Source of the DNA: JBBRHQ01 sp963725315
Lineage (GTDB): Bacteria; Actinomycetota; Thermoleophilia; Solirubrobacterales; 70-9
Reading direction: 5' to 3'
Assembly (NCBI GenBank): GCA_963725315.1
Contig: CAVRYA010000001.1
Span: 1 to 64,000 of the forward strand
DNA length: 64,000 bases
This document shows positions 37,981-45,536 of the stretch, piece by piece. A model generated the notes under the pieces. That model was not told the DNA's origin and searched no databases. It saw nothing but the letters and a program-made list of their open reading frames with translations. Numbering within the stretch: position 1 is the stretch's first letter; each line of letters opens with the position of its first letter. The translations under genes and the position numbers were made by a program.

Positions 37981-38646
37981 ATGGCCGATTCAAGCGAAAC
38001 CTCAAGCGGGAGCCGCGAACCGGTGCGCTACCTGGTCTTCTCGGCATCGCTGCGCGCGGACTCACTGAACCGGAGCCTCGCGGCACTGGCTGCAAGGACC
38101 ATCGAGAAGAACGGCGGCTCCGTCGACCATCGAACCATGTCGGAGTTCGACTGCCCTTCCTACGACCAGGACAGGCAGGAAGGGGAAGGGTTCCCCGCCG
38201 GTGCGGAGCAGCTCCGCGACTGCATCAACACCAACGACGCGTTCGTCGTCAGTTCCCCGGAATACAACGCCTCGATGCCGGGACTGCTCAAGAACGCGAT
38301 CGACTGGGTATCGCGCTTTCGTCCCCAGCCCTTCAACGAGAAGCACGCCCTCCTGCTCTCGGCATCGCCGTCGATGGTCGGTGGGAATCGCTCGCTCTGG
38401 ACCCTGCGGATTCCCTTCGAGCACCTCGGTGCTCGCGTCTATCCCGACATGTTCTCCCTCGCACAGGCCCATCGGGCTCTCGATGAGGGCCGAATCTCGA
38501 GCCCGGAGCTGGCGGAGCGCTTCGAGCGCAACATCGCGGGGTTCATGGACCTCGTCGAGGCGGCGAAGCACTACCCCTGCGTCAGGTCTCGATGGGTCGA
38601 GCACCTCGGCCAGCAGCCAGATCCGGCAATAGACCGCATCGAGTGA
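37981..38646 (+). CDS. NADPH-dependent FMN reductase family protein
   Basis: Flavodoxin-like flavin reductase. VRYLVFSASLRADSLNRSLA (phosphate loop S-x-R-x-x-S-x-N), EQLRDCINTNDAFVVSSPEY-NASMPGLLKNAIDWVSR (SPEYN-S-P-G-x-L-KN-A-D-W flavin site), then LLLSASPSMVGGNRSLWTLR. Intact 221 residues; AAGGAGG before ATG 37981. Uses NAD(P)H to reduce FMN or quinone-like substrates. Confidence 0.92.
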   Translation: MADSSETSSGSREPVRYLVFSASLRADSLNRSLAALAARTIEKNGGSVDHRTMSEFDCPSYDQDRQEGEGFPAGAEQLRDCINTNDAFVVSSPEYNASMPGLLKNAIDWVSRFRPQPFNEKHALLLSASPSMVGGNRSLWTLRIPFEHLGARVYPDMFSLAQAHRALDEGRISSPELAERFERNIAGFMDLVEAAKHYPCVRSRWVEHLGQQPDPAIDRIE

Positions 38647-38759
38647 ACGCGTGCGGCGGGGGTCGTCCTCTTGGCCGAAGCTGAGCCGAGGCACGCGCCG
38701 GGCTCGATCGAAGAACGCCTCGCCGACCTGCCGAGCACGAGGTGGCGAACATTGCGGGC

Positions 38760-39161
38760 CTACTCCGAAAGCCCGGCGGCTTCGAGGGCTTCCAGGCGCT
38801 GGCCCTCCTGGTAGTAACAGACGCGGGCTATGGCGCCGTCACGGATCGTCCAGACATGCGAGCCACCGGCTGTCGCCTCGACCCCATCTCGCCCTCGGGT
38901 GTGGGTGGTGACCGATACGAGGATGTGCTCGCCGCCATCGATGAACTCCCGCGCCTCGATTCGAGCCGACTCGAAGGTTCCGTAGAAGTCCTCGATCAAC
39001 TGCCGCCATTGATCGAGTCGATATACGCCCCGGTACGGTCCGTAGGCCCTCGACCAGTCGAACTCCGCGTCCGGAGCTGAGTCCTTCACCGCTGCGTCCC
39101 AGTCCCCCCGGCTCCACGCCTCAAACGCAGCTTGGACGATCCTCGCGTTCTCCTGCGACAT
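38760..39161 (-). CDS. NTF2/SnoaL-like protein (array member, last of minus operon)
   Basis: 133 residues, alpha+beta cone fold. Begins MSQENARIVQAAFEAWSRGD and ends RLEALEAAGLSE. Core: WDAAVKDSAPDAEFDWSRAY, GVYRLDQWRQLIEDFYGTFE, REFIDGGEHILVSVTTHTRG, RDGVEATAGGSHVWTIRDGA. The start lies 4 bases after the stop of an end-module relic (TAA-GAC-ATG). No catalytic Asp/His pair is assigned; such proteins may bind small hydrophobic ligands. Terminal gene of a six-unit run reading from 41712 down. Confidence 0.85.
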   Translation of the reverse strand: MSQENARIVQAAFEAWSRGDWDAAVKDSAPDAEFDWSRAYGPYRGVYRLDQWRQLIEDFYGTFESARIEAREFIDGGEHILVSVTTHTRGRDGVEATAGGSHVWTIRDGAIARVCYYQEGQRLEALEAAGLSE

Positions 39162-39165
39162 CGTC

Positions 39166-39194
39166 TTACTCCGAAAGCCCGGCGACTTCGAGGG
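39166..39194 (-). repeat. End-module relic after the LLM gene
   Basis: Minus strand CCCTCGAAGTCGCCGGGCTT then TCGGAGTAA: the NTF2 end module (LEVAGLSE-stop) standing alone, directly after the LLM stop and 4 bases before the next start module. It is not part of either flanking gene's product. Confidence 0.8.
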
Positions 39195-40154
39195 TTAGGT
39201 CCGCTTCGCGCACTTGCGTTCCACCGAATGCTCGATTCGCGGTATCACGTGTGCGGCGACGCGCTCAATCTGACGCCGCTCATCGCCCAGCGGCCATAGC
39301 TGCACCCACTGGCACCCGGCCCGCGCGTACCGTGAGAGAAGCTCGGCGCAGTGCTCGGCCGACCCCACGCATACCTGGTCGCGCAGCTCATGGGCATCAC
39401 GCCTCAGCAGGGGAGCGAGGACGTCGTTGAGCATGTGATCCCGGTCGGCGCTGTCCTCGCTCACCCAGGTCCACATGGTGACCAGCGCGTTGGGAAAGCC
39501 ATCTGCCTGACGGCCGCGTTGGCCGAGCTGCTGCGCGAGCAACTCCCTCCCGGCGGCGAATTGATCCGGAGTGGTGTTGTATCCGGAAGCGAGCCAGCCG
39601 TCGGCGAGGCGTGCGACGCGCGCAAGGCCCGCGTCAGAGCCCCAACTACCGATCCAGATGGGGACGCCGTCCTCCCGATAAGGGCGAGGGGCCAGCCTCT
39701 CCTCGGGAAGCGAAAAATGTTCAGTCTCCTGGGGCAGCTCTCCTCGCAGCAGCGCCCGCAGAATCACCACGGATTCCTCGAAGCGCTTCCAGCGTTCGTC
39801 GAATTCAATTCCCATCGCGTCGTAGTCGCCCCTGGATGAGCCTGGGCCGAGTCCCGCGATCAGGCGACCCTCCGAGAGAAGGTCGAGCGCGGCCAGGGTC
39901 TTCGCCATCGGGACCGGACCCCGGAGGGCCGCGAGCGAAATCGTTGTCGCAAGCTTCATCCTTCCGGAGCGCTCGATGACGGCGGCAAGGGCCGTGAGGC
40001 CATCGAGCCAGGGAGTGGAGAAGAGGAAGTGGTCGTTGGCGGAAACGGCCGTGAGGCCGCAATCCCGGGCGGCATCAACGGCACCCATCACCCTGGAGAG
40101 CGACAGGCCCTCGCCCCTGAAATCCATCAGCGGCAGGTGTACGCCGACCTTCAC
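39195..40154 (-). CDS. LLM-class flavin/F420-dependent oxidoreductase, array cargo
   Basis: Intact 319-residue luciferase-like TIM barrel. MKVGVHLPLMDFRGEGLSLS, DAARDCGLTAVSANDHFLFS, LATTISLAALRGPVPMAKTL, LSEGRLIAGLGPGSSRGDYD (the LGxG motif), IGSWGSDAGLARVARLADGW, and LLSRYARAGCQWVQLWPLGD. GTG start at 40154; its first bases overlap the stop of a 31-codon leader that begins with the NTF2 start module. It ends where an end-module relic begins, so it sits inside a hollow NTF2 unit. Confidence 0.9.
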   Translation of the reverse strand: MKVGVHLPLMDFRGEGLSLSRVMGAVDAARDCGLTAVSANDHFLFSTPWLDGLTALAAVIERSGRMKLATTISLAALRGPVPMAKTLAALDLLSEGRLIAGLGPGSSRGDYDAMGIEFDERWKRFEESVVILRALLRGELPQETEHFSLPEERLAPRPYREDGVPIWIGSWGSDAGLARVARLADGWLASGYNTTPDQFAAGRELLAQQLGQRGRQADGFPNALVTMWTWVSEDSADRDHMLNDVLAPLLRRDAHELRDQVCVGSAEHCAELLSRYARAGCQWVQLWPLGDERRQIERVAAHVIPRIEHSVERKCAKRT

Positions 40155-40246
40155 GCCGCCCGAGCCCGTTGTCGGTCCGACATCGCATCAGCATTACGGC
40201 TTCCGAGCCGTTCGTGGTGAAGCACCTTCACGTTCTCCCGCGACAT
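40152..40246 (-). CDS. Leader peptide from NTF2 start module (before LLM gene)
   Basis: A 31-codon frame MSRENVKVLHHERLGSRNAD then AMSDRQRARAA, whose TGA overlaps the GTG of the LLM gene (GTGA). Only the first six codons match the NTF2 start module. It may serve to hand ribosomes on to the LLM start; a peptide function is unproven. Confidence 0.5.
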
Positions 40247-40249
40247 CGC

Positions 40250-40466
40250 CTACTCCGACAGCCCGGCGGCTTCGAGGGCCTGGGCTCGATCGGTGAAGAT
40301 CCGCGATCTCTCCGATGCCCTTCCCGTCGGCGCACGTCGGTTGATCGAGCGCAGGCCCACTCGGCGTCGACTCTCGGGGTCGCAGATATGCCAGCAGCGC
40401 TTCGATCCCACCCTCGTTCCAGGCATTGGACGCTCTCCAGGCGATCTCCACATTCTCCTGCGACAT
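40250..40466 (-). pseudogene. NTF2-like gene with internal deletion and frameshift
   Basis: Starts MSQENVEIAWRASNAWNEGG then IEALLAYL, then jumps (one-base shift) to DPESRRRVGLRSINRRAPTG and ends RAQALEAAGLSE. About 70 codons against ~130 for intact members, so the fold's core is missing. Both end modules are well preserved, and its stop is followed by GCG and the next ATG. Confidence 0.7.
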
Positions 40467-40469
40467 CGC

Positions 40470-40496
40470 CTACTTCGAACCCCCGGCGGCTTCGGG
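40470..40496 (-). repeat. End-module relic after the ABM-like gene
   Basis: Minus strand CCCGAAGCCGCCGGGGGTTC then GAAGTAG: the end module of an NTF2 unit (EAAGG-SK-stop with base changes), 20 bases after the ABM-like gene's stop and 3 bases before the next start module. Confidence 0.75.
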
Positions 40497-40515
40497 CCTA
40501 ACGAGGCTTCTTTGG

Positions 40516-40797
40516 CTAGCGCCTGATGGTGTTGTGGACCTCGAACACCTCCGGCTCGCCTGGCTCTATCCCGACATCGGCCAGTATTGGCATCAGACGG
40601 TCGCCAAATGCCTCCCACTGCCCCCGCGAGTCCCAGATCTCGCTAACGCGAACACCGTCGTCCACCAAGAAGGCGATGTGATAATCAAGCCCCTCCGGAG
40701 GAAAGTCACCGCCATCGCCCTCCAAGCGGCGAATGGTTTCGTCGTATTGCTCGGTCGTCACCGGAGACGTCGGGGCGAAGCGGACAACGATGCTCAT
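40516..40797 (-). CDS. ABM-like ferredoxin-fold protein, array cargo
   Basis: 93 residues: MSIVVRFAPTSPVTTEQYDE, TIRRLEGDGGDFPPEGLDYH, IAFLVDDGVRVSEIWDSRGQ, WEAFGDRLMPILADVGIEPG, EPEVFEVHNTIRR. The beta-alpha-beta pattern with VSEIWDS resembles dimeric antibiotic-biosynthesis-monooxygenase-like proteins. Unrelated to NTF2, yet bracketed by an NTF2 start-module leader (3 bases before its ATG) and an end-module relic. AAGAAGGAG within the leader is its ribosome site. Confidence 0.75.
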   Translation of the reverse strand: MSIVVRFAPTSPVTTEQYDETIRRLEGDGGDFPPEGLDYHIAFLVDDGVRVSEIWDSRGQWEAFGDRLMPILADVGIEPGEPEVFEVHNTIRR

Positions 40798-40800
40798 CTG

Positions 40801-40887
40801 TCACTCCTTCTTATTTGGGGTCAAGCCGACCCTATCCGACTCACGTTTCGGCCCCCCAAAAAGACCGGCGAAGTTCTCCGGCGACAT
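40801..40887 (-). CDS. Leader peptide from NTF2 start module (before ABM-like gene)
   Basis: A 28-codon frame MSPENFAGLFGGPKRESDRV then GLTPNKKE, stop TGA, CAG, then the ATG of the ABM-like gene. It starts 3 bases after the stop of the upstream NTF2 gene (TAG-CCG-ATG). Its end encodes the ribosome site of the next gene. Confidence 0.5.
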   Translation of the reverse strand: MSPENFAGLFGGPKRESDRVGLTPNKKE

Positions 40888-40890
40888 CGG

Positions 40891-41292
40891 CTACTCCTCA
40901 AGCCCGGCGGCTTGGAGGGCGGCTTTGCGAGATTCGTACTGGCGGTAGCGAACCACCTTCGAGTCGCTGAGGTCATAGACGGCAAAGAAGTCGCGCTCCG
41001 TTCTAACGCCGCTGCCCCGTCCAATGCCGCTCTGGCGAAACACGAGCACGACCGAATCGCCGGCATCGATGTACTCGAGAGTCTCAATCCCGTAGTCGCT
41101 CCAGGCCCCGAGCCACTCGCGGAAGAACCGCTCGACACCCTCATGGCCGTGGTAGATGCCCGCCGCGGGCATCTTGCTCGTGGACGTGTCCCAGACCACA
41201 TCCGGATCGAAGTGCTTGCGCCACTCGTTGCGATCGCCTGCCTCATACAGACTCATGAACGCTTTCACGACCTCCACGTTCTCCTGCGACAT
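40891..41292 (-). CDS. NTF2/SnoaL-like protein (array member)
   Basis: 133 residues, MSQENVEVVKAFMSLYEAGD ... SRKAALQAAGLEE. Core YHGHEGVERFFREWLGAWSD, ETLEYIDAGDSVVLVFRQSG, RGSGVRTERDFFAVYDLSDS. YHGHEGV and the VVLVFRQxGxGxxSGV strand are typical of the family and closely match the fragment at 54330, suggesting recent duplication. Start is 4 bases after the stop of the upstream member. Confidence 0.88.
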   Translation of the reverse strand: MSQENVEVVKAFMSLYEAGDRNEWRKHFDPDVVWDTSTSKMPAAGIYHGHEGVERFFREWLGAWSDYGIETLEYIDAGDSVVLVFRQSGIGRGSGVRTERDFFAVYDLSDSKVVRYRQYESRKAALQAAGLEE

Positions 41293-41295
41293 CGC

Positions 41296-41712
41296 CTACT
41301 CCTCAAGCCCGGCGGCTTGGAGGGCAGATTGCTGGTCGGGAAAGTTTCGCCACCGAACGACCTTGCCGCTGCGAACTGTGAACACCATCCCGTACGGCGC
41401 GAACTCCGTCTCGAGGCCGCTGTGCCGCCCCCATTGCCGCTGGTTGCGGATCAGCAGCACCACCTCGTCGCCGACCGACACCACGTCCTGGATCTCGAAC
41501 TGGAGATCGCTCCACGCCGAGAGCCAGTTTCGCCAGTAGGTTCTAACGCCCTCGTGGCCGTGGTAGACGCCGGCGATCTCCGGGTAGACGTCCGCGATCG
41601 CCGACGCGTCCCATTCGATCTCCGGATCGTAGAACTCGAACGCCTGCTCGTGCTGCCGGCGCTGGAACCCCTCCGCCAGCGTCCGCACGATCTCCACGTT
41701 CTCCTGCGACAT
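41296..41712 (-). CDS. NTF2/SnoaL-like protein (first of minus operon)
   Basis: 138 residues from ATG 41712, MSQENVEIVRTLAEGFQRRQ ... DQQSALQAAGLEE. Core FEFYDPEIEWDASAIADVYP, IAGVYHGHEGVRTYWRNWLS, AWSDLQFEIQDVVSVGDEVV, LLIRNQRQWGRHSGLETEF. The upstream in-frame codon is rejected because the array start motif lies at 41712, with GATACT nine bases before it. Heads the run that ends at 38760. Confidence 0.9.
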   Translation of the reverse strand: MSQENVEIVRTLAEGFQRRQHEQAFEFYDPEIEWDASAIADVYPEIAGVYHGHEGVRTYWRNWLSAWSDLQFEIQDVVSVGDEVVLLIRNQRQWGRHSGLETEFAPYGMVFTVRSGKVVRWRNFPDQQSALQAAGLEE

Positions 41713-41721
41713 CGCCTGCGC

Positions 41722-41727
41722 AGTATC
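41722..41727 (-). promoter_or_regulatory. Array head -10 element GATACT
   Basis: GATACT, then exactly nine bases (GCGCAGGCG), then ATG 41712. Same arrangement as the plus-strand heads at 47221, 48135, 51929, 52957 and 54683. A start two bases before the ATG would give a near-leaderless RNA. Confidence 0.55.
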
Positions 41728-41760
41728 TCGCGTCGGGGGTGGAGGCAACCCCGTCGGCGC

Positions 41761-41782
41761 CTCGAACCCGCGACCGCCTGGA
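41761..41782 (-). repeat. Short tRNA-His 3' fragment (possible att scar)
   Basis: CTCGAACCCGCGACCGCCTG then GA: 22 bases identical to the T-arm/variable part of the tRNA-His at 56676-56749, without the acceptor end. Third and most decayed partial copy in the window. Confidence 0.55.
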
Positions 41783-41841
41783 TCAAGATCCGAGGCCGCC
41801 GCGCAGGGCCGCCGCGCTGCATGCCGCTTGGCGATGCCGAA

Positions 41842-43050
41842 CTACCGCTCGAAAGCCCCGATGTCGGGCTTTTTTCCTCGGTTGCTGCCGCGCTGATCGC
41901 GCGTCTCGGCGCTCGCCTTGACAGCGTGGTTAATCGCTGGGCTGTGGCGGCGTAATGCGATCGTCTGCGTCGGCCCGCCGTTGTTTGCGAGTGTGCCGAG
42001 CCTGGGGTCGCCGGTGACGATGTTCGGCGGGTTGGGAAAGCCGGAGCATCCGACGGAGTTGTTCGTCAGCAGGTTCCGACCGAACGAGTCGTAGGCTCCC
42101 GAACAGTCGCTCACATTCCCGTTCCCGTATTTGTTCAGCGCCATGATCGAGTTGCCGACCTTGAGCATGCCGCCCGCGATCCCTCCGCCCAGGCCCGTGC
42201 CGTCGTTGTCGGTGTCGGCGACATTGCGGGCTACAGTGAGATTGTTCAGGCGGCCCGTGCCGTATGTGAGGATCCCGCCCCCGCTGCCCTGGACCCGGTT
42301 GTTGGCGATTGTGTCGTTGCTCAGCCTCAGTGGGGCGGCAACCGCGTCGAAGTAGATCCCGCCCCCGCCGGCGTAGGGGTTGTTGTAGGTGACGGTGTTC
42401 CCGCTGATTGTCGTGTCGCGGATGTGGGTCTCGACGTGGCTGGAGACGCCGCCGCCGTCTTGGCCGGCCCGGTTTGCCTTCACCGTGGTCGTCACGAGCT
42501 CCAGCTCCCCCGCGGGGGCGGAGGCGAAGATCCCGCCGCCTTCGAAGGCGGCACGGTTATCCGTCACCACGCTGTTGGTCAGCCCGATGATCCCGTTTCC
42601 AACCATGATTCCCCCGCCCCAGAGCGTCGTCTTCCCGCCGCGGACGACGATCTTCACCAAATCGGTGTAGCGGTCCGTGTTGCTCGTCACGACGTGGAGA
42701 ACGCGATCGATGCGATTGGCGTCGATTACCGCTCTGCCCTTGCCCTCGTGCTTGATGACCAACGGATCGGTGACATCCAGGTCGCCCGTGTTCGGGTCGT
42801 CCTCGCCAGTCCGCGGGATGCTCAGCTCGTAGGCCTTCCGGGCCAGGAGGATCGCGTCCCGGCCGGGGTGGGCGTTCGCGGCCTTCACGGCCTCCCGCAG
42901 TGTGCAGTCCCGATGGGTACACCCGTTCGGGGGATGGTCGCCGGTCTTGTTCGGGAAATAGGTGTTGCCGGCCGCGGCCGCGTTTCCGACCGAGAGCGCA
43001 AGCGTTCCCGCCACCGCGATCAGCGTCAACTGGTGCCGAGCGACCCTCAC
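41842..43050 (-). CDS. Secreted CSLREA / parallel beta-helix protein
   Basis: 402 residues from GTG 43050 (AAGGAG six bases upstream). Signal RVARHQLTLIAVAGTLALSV-GNAAAA; CSLREA-like motif as CTHRDCTLREAVKAANAHPG; then a right-handed beta-helix with repeats such as TNSVVTDNRAAFEGGGIFAS, TTTVKANRAGQDGGGVSS, NDTIANNRVQGSGGGILTYG, NNLTVARNVADTDNDGTGLG and a C-terminal choice-of-anchor Q end, GTLANNGGPTQTIALRRHSP, GAFER. Extracellular; ligand unknown. An NTF2 start-module frame (43216) runs into it from upstream. Confidence 0.85.
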   Translation of the reverse strand: MRVARHQLTLIAVAGTLALSVGNAAAAGNTYFPNKTGDHPPNGCTHRDCTLREAVKAANAHPGRDAILLARKAYELSIPRTGEDDPNTGDLDVTDPLVIKHEGKGRAVIDANRIDRVLHVVTSNTDRYTDLVKIVVRGGKTTLWGGGIMVGNGIIGLTNSVVTDNRAAFEGGGIFASAPAGELELVTTTVKANRAGQDGGGVSSHVETHIRDTTISGNTVTYNNPYAGGGGIYFDAVAAPLRLSNDTIANNRVQGSGGGILTYGTGRLNNLTVARNVADTDNDGTGLGGGIAGGMLKVGNSIMALNKYGNGNVSDCSGAYDSFGRNLLTNNSVGCSGFPNPPNIVTGDPRLGTLANNGGPTQTIALRRHSPAINHAVKASAETRDQRGSNRGKKPDIGAFER

Positions 43051-43216
43051 CGAACGCTCCTTCTCCCGGAAACTCCCACCTAGCCAGCATAGCCGCGAGT
43101 GGCACATCCCAGGACGGCAAGCGCAAAGGTGATCGATTACGTCGAGCTGGCCCGGAAGTCGCCTTCGCTCGATCACGCGTAGACGCCCTCACGATCTGGA
43201 CGTTCTCCTGCGACAT
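43051..43216 (-). other. Start-module leader before the CSLREA gene
   Basis: ATG 43216 opens MSQENVQIVRASTRDRAKAT, a good start module, but the NTF2 body is absent; the frame instead runs on out of phase into the CSLREA gene. The 166 bases here hold only this leader and the ribosome site of the CSLREA gene. Confidence 0.6.
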
Positions 43217-43219
43217 CGC

Positions 43220-43250
43220 CTACTCCCGACAGCCCCGGCGGCTTCGAGGG
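43220..43250 (-). repeat. End-module relic after the 67-aa gene
   Basis: Minus strand ACCCTCGAAGCCGCCGGGGC then TGTCGGGAGTAG: the end module with two single-base insertions, 15 bases after the stop of the 67-residue gene and 3 bases before the start module at 43216. Confidence 0.75.
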
Positions 43251-43265
43251 TCCTTCTAGATGACC

Positions 43266-43469
43266 CTAATCCGGGACCTCCTGGGGGTCCTCAACCTTGA
43301 CGTGGCTTCCTTTGGGCAAACGAGCGACAACCGAGTCTTTCGCAGCCTGGGGGTCTGCTGCGCGAAGGTCGACCACGACGTCGCTGCCCTGTCTCTTCAC
43401 GGCGATGGGCATTTCCTTCTCGACCGCGCCCAGGCTGCTCCCCCTGATGATCACGTGATAGCGAGGCAT
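43266..43469 (-). CDS. 67-residue protein, array cargo
   Basis: MPRYHVIIRGSSLGAVEKEM, PIAVKRQGSDVVVDLRAADP, QAAKDSVVARLPKGSHVKVE, DPQEVPD. Looks like a small alpha+beta protein; family not known. It lies between a mutated start module (43546, ATG to AAG) and an end-module relic (43250), so like the ABM and LLM genes it occupies an NTF2 unit. Confidence 0.55.
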   Translation of the reverse strand: MPRYHVIIRGSSLGAVEKEMPIAVKRQGSDVVVDLRAADPQAAKDSVVARLPKGSHVKVEDPQEVPD

Positions 43470-43525
43470 GGCCGCAAGCCTATCGCGCACTTCGTCGCCC
43501 GACAACATCGGATGCGCCGCACGAC

Positions 43526-43546
43526 CTCCACGTTCTCCTGCGACTT
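43526..43546 (-). repeat. Start-module relic with ATG changed to AAG
   Basis: Minus strand AAGTCGCAGGAGAACGTGGA then G: twenty-one bases of the start module, the initiator replaced by AAG. Three bases (GCG) separate it from the stop of the SnoaL-like gene at 43550, the standard junction spacing. Confidence 0.75.
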
Positions 43547-43549
43547 CGC

Positions 43550-43951
43550 CTATTCGCCCCACCCCTCGAATGCGCTGGTGTGCCCTTCCTCGTCGAACCA
43601 GTATTCGCGAAAGCTGCCGCATCGCCCGTCCGAGGCAAGTCGAGCTATGAGGCACCCGGTGATCGTTGCGATCTCGCCCTGGCTCGTCGCCGTAACCCAG
43701 AACTCGGCGGCAACACGATCACCTTCGACCACCGGCTCGCCCATGCGCACGCTCACCTCGCCTTGCTCGACGGCCTCCTTGCGCAGGTAGCGTCTCAGCG
43801 CTTCCTTTCCCACGACCGTTTCCTGCGTCGGATGGGCGACGTAGACGATCTCGTCGCTGAACAGATCGACGAACCCCGAGACATCCCAACTCTCCCAGCA
43901 GCGTCCATAACCTTCGACGAACGCCGCCGCTTTCTCTCGACCAATAGTCAT
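43550..43951 (-). CDS. SnoaL-like protein
   Basis: 133 residues: MTIGREKAAAFVEGYGRCWE, SWDVSGFVDLFSDEIVYVAH, PTQETVVGKEALRRYLRKEA, VRMGEPVVEGDRVAAEFWVT, TITGCLIARLASDGRCGSFR, YWFDEEGHTSAFEGWGE. A different NTF2-fold branch, lacking MSQENVE, but the C-terminus (SAFEGWGE-stop) lies in the junction position before the start-module relic. ATG 43951 has a GGAGGAG site. Confidence 0.82.
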   Translation of the reverse strand: MTIGREKAAAFVEGYGRCWESWDVSGFVDLFSDEIVYVAHPTQETVVGKEALRRYLRKEAVEQGEVSVRMGEPVVEGDRVAAEFWVTATSQGEIATITGCLIARLASDGRCGSFREYWFDEEGHTSAFEGWGE

Positions 43952-44461
43952 CGCTCCTCCGTTCAAGACACGGTGCGCCTTGAGGCGCAACGTTCCTCCT
44001 GGACCGCGTCCTCGAATTATCGCTCCGATTAGGTTCGGCGACCAGGGCGAACGCCCAGCTGGATTGCCCAAGCGCCGCGAGAACCCGCGATCGGCTGGGC
44101 CCCAGCGACATCCATAGGTCGACAGCTTGCACTCCATCGGGCGGGCATCAAGGCTCGGCATCACCCCCAGGAATCGCGCCGAATTAATGAAGTGGAGGCG
44201 TGACCTAGACATTGCTCCACCGCCGACGACCGCTACCGCCTACCGAGTGGAGAGTTGTTACGCCGCCCGCCTGCTCCCGCTTGACGTAGGGCGGAGAGAT
44301 TGCGTAGGGCAGGGAGAGGTCCTATCAATGGGTCCGCAGCGAGCCTCGCCAGCGGACCCACCTCGCACTCGCTCCCGAGGGTGGGCCCTGGTTAACAACG
44401 ACTCCGATCGGGCGTAAGCGCGGTGGAGCGCACTCCGTATAGATTGCGAGCAGAGGTTTCG
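43952..44461. other. No gene seen
   Basis: About 510 bases between a leftward SnoaL gene and a rightward secreted-protein gene. No frame with family character on either strand; presumably holds the two divergent promoters. AATTAATGAAG near 44184 is the only AT-rich patch. Confidence 0.4.
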
Positions 44462-45466
44462 ATGACCGCAATGACCAAGGTCAGAACGAGGCGGCGAATG
44501 TCATTCGCGGCGCTGACGACAATCGCCATTGGCCTAGCCTGGGTGTCCCTCCCAGCCTCCGCCTCCACCGCCCTTCAAGGTTGGCCGGACGGGAAGAAAG
44601 CCACTGCCGCGCTGGCGCTCGACGGCGGGGGTTTCGGCCTACGGCAGGTGCCTGTGCGAAGGGGGAACGCTGAAGTCGTCTACCCCCCACTGGGATTCAA
44701 GGTCCACGGCACCCACGGCTACTCGATCGCCGTCTTGATTCGAAACGACCACTCGGTGACCGCCAGCGTCTACAAGCGCGGCCGGATCGCGATCTACCGC
44801 GCTCCGGCAACCGTGGACGGAGGCCCGCTGAGCTTCGCCGCCAGCTTCGGCAAGCTGGGCAGCGTCTCAATGTCATTCAAGCCGACGGGCGGCCCATCGC
44901 GGATCATTCATGTCTGTGGAAAGCGGTTTTTGATGCGGCGGGGTCATTTCGCCGGGTCGTTCAGTTTCAAAGGGGAAGGGGGCTACACCGTGGCCGGTCC
45001 CATTGTCAAAGCTCCGGCGTACCCGGGCTTTTTTGCGCCGCCTCTTCTCGGCTGCCCCCTTTTCACCACCACCGGACCAGGCGGGCCGGGGGTGGAGCTC
45101 GATGCCCACCGCAGATCCAACCGAGTGCGGGTCGAATTCTCAGCAAGCAAGAATCGGCCGCGCGGTCCCGCCCGCTTCTCCGCCTCAATCAGCGAGCATC
45201 GCGGCCGGCTGCGGATCGATCGATTCGACTACGCGATTGGTGCGCCATCGCACTCGTTTGATTATGACCCTGGATCGAGGCGAGCCGTGGTCGACCCACC
45301 GCTGCCATTCCGTGGCCGAGGGCGGTTCAGGCAGCGCCGACACGATGCTTCGGGTCGCTGGAGAGGACCGTTGAGGGCATCATTCCCGGGCAGGGCGAAC
45401 GTTCGGTTGGCGGGCAGGTCATTCACGGCCAAGATCAGTCGATTTACGGTTCAACGACCTCGATAG
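44462..45466 (+). CDS. Secreted protein, unknown
   Basis: 334 residues from ATG 44462. Signal MTAMTKVRTRRRMSFAALTT, IAIGLAWVSLPASASTALQG. Mature part beta-rich: GFKVHGTHGYSIAVLIRNDH, SVTASVYKRGRIAIYRAPAT, FLMRRGHFAGSFSFKGEGGY, FFAPPLLGCPLFTTTGPGGP, VRVEFSASKNRPRGPARFSA, GRANVRLAGRSFTAKISRFT. The pattern is seen in Solirubrobacter-type secreted proteins; no function known. Three Cys suggest at most one disulfide. Confidence 0.65.
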   Translation: MTAMTKVRTRRRMSFAALTTIAIGLAWVSLPASASTALQGWPDGKKATAALALDGGGFGLRQVPVRRGNAEVVYPPLGFKVHGTHGYSIAVLIRNDHSVTASVYKRGRIAIYRAPATVDGGPLSFAASFGKLGSVSMSFKPTGGPSRIIHVCGKRFLMRRGHFAGSFSFKGEGGYTVAGPIVKAPAYPGFFAPPLLGCPLFTTTGPGGPGVELDAHRRSNRVRVEFSASKNRPRGPARFSASISEHRGRLRIDRFDYAIGAPSHSFDYDPGSRRAVVDPPLPFRGRGRFRQRRHDASGRWRGPLRASFPGRANVRLAGRSFTAKISRFTVQRPR

Positions 45467-45490
45467 CCGGCGCGCCTGCGGGGCTCTCTC

Positions 45491-45536
45491 GAAGGTGGGC
45501 GACGGGACTCGAACCCGCGACCGCCTGGACCACAAC
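45491..45536 (-). repeat. Partial tRNA-His copy (att-like)
   Basis: 46 bases matching the 3' half of the tRNA-His at 56676 (acceptor 3' strand through T arm, variable loop and anticodon 3' arm) with one mismatch. The 5' half is absent, so this is not a working tRNA. Consistent with an attachment site left by integration at tRNA-His. Confidence 0.75.

Noticed and set aside
40500..41955. A 509-codon plus-strand open frame over the minus NTF2 array
   Set aside because: Shadow of the array on the opposite strand; it repeats LHVLLRHRLL at each junction because it reads the start modules backwards.
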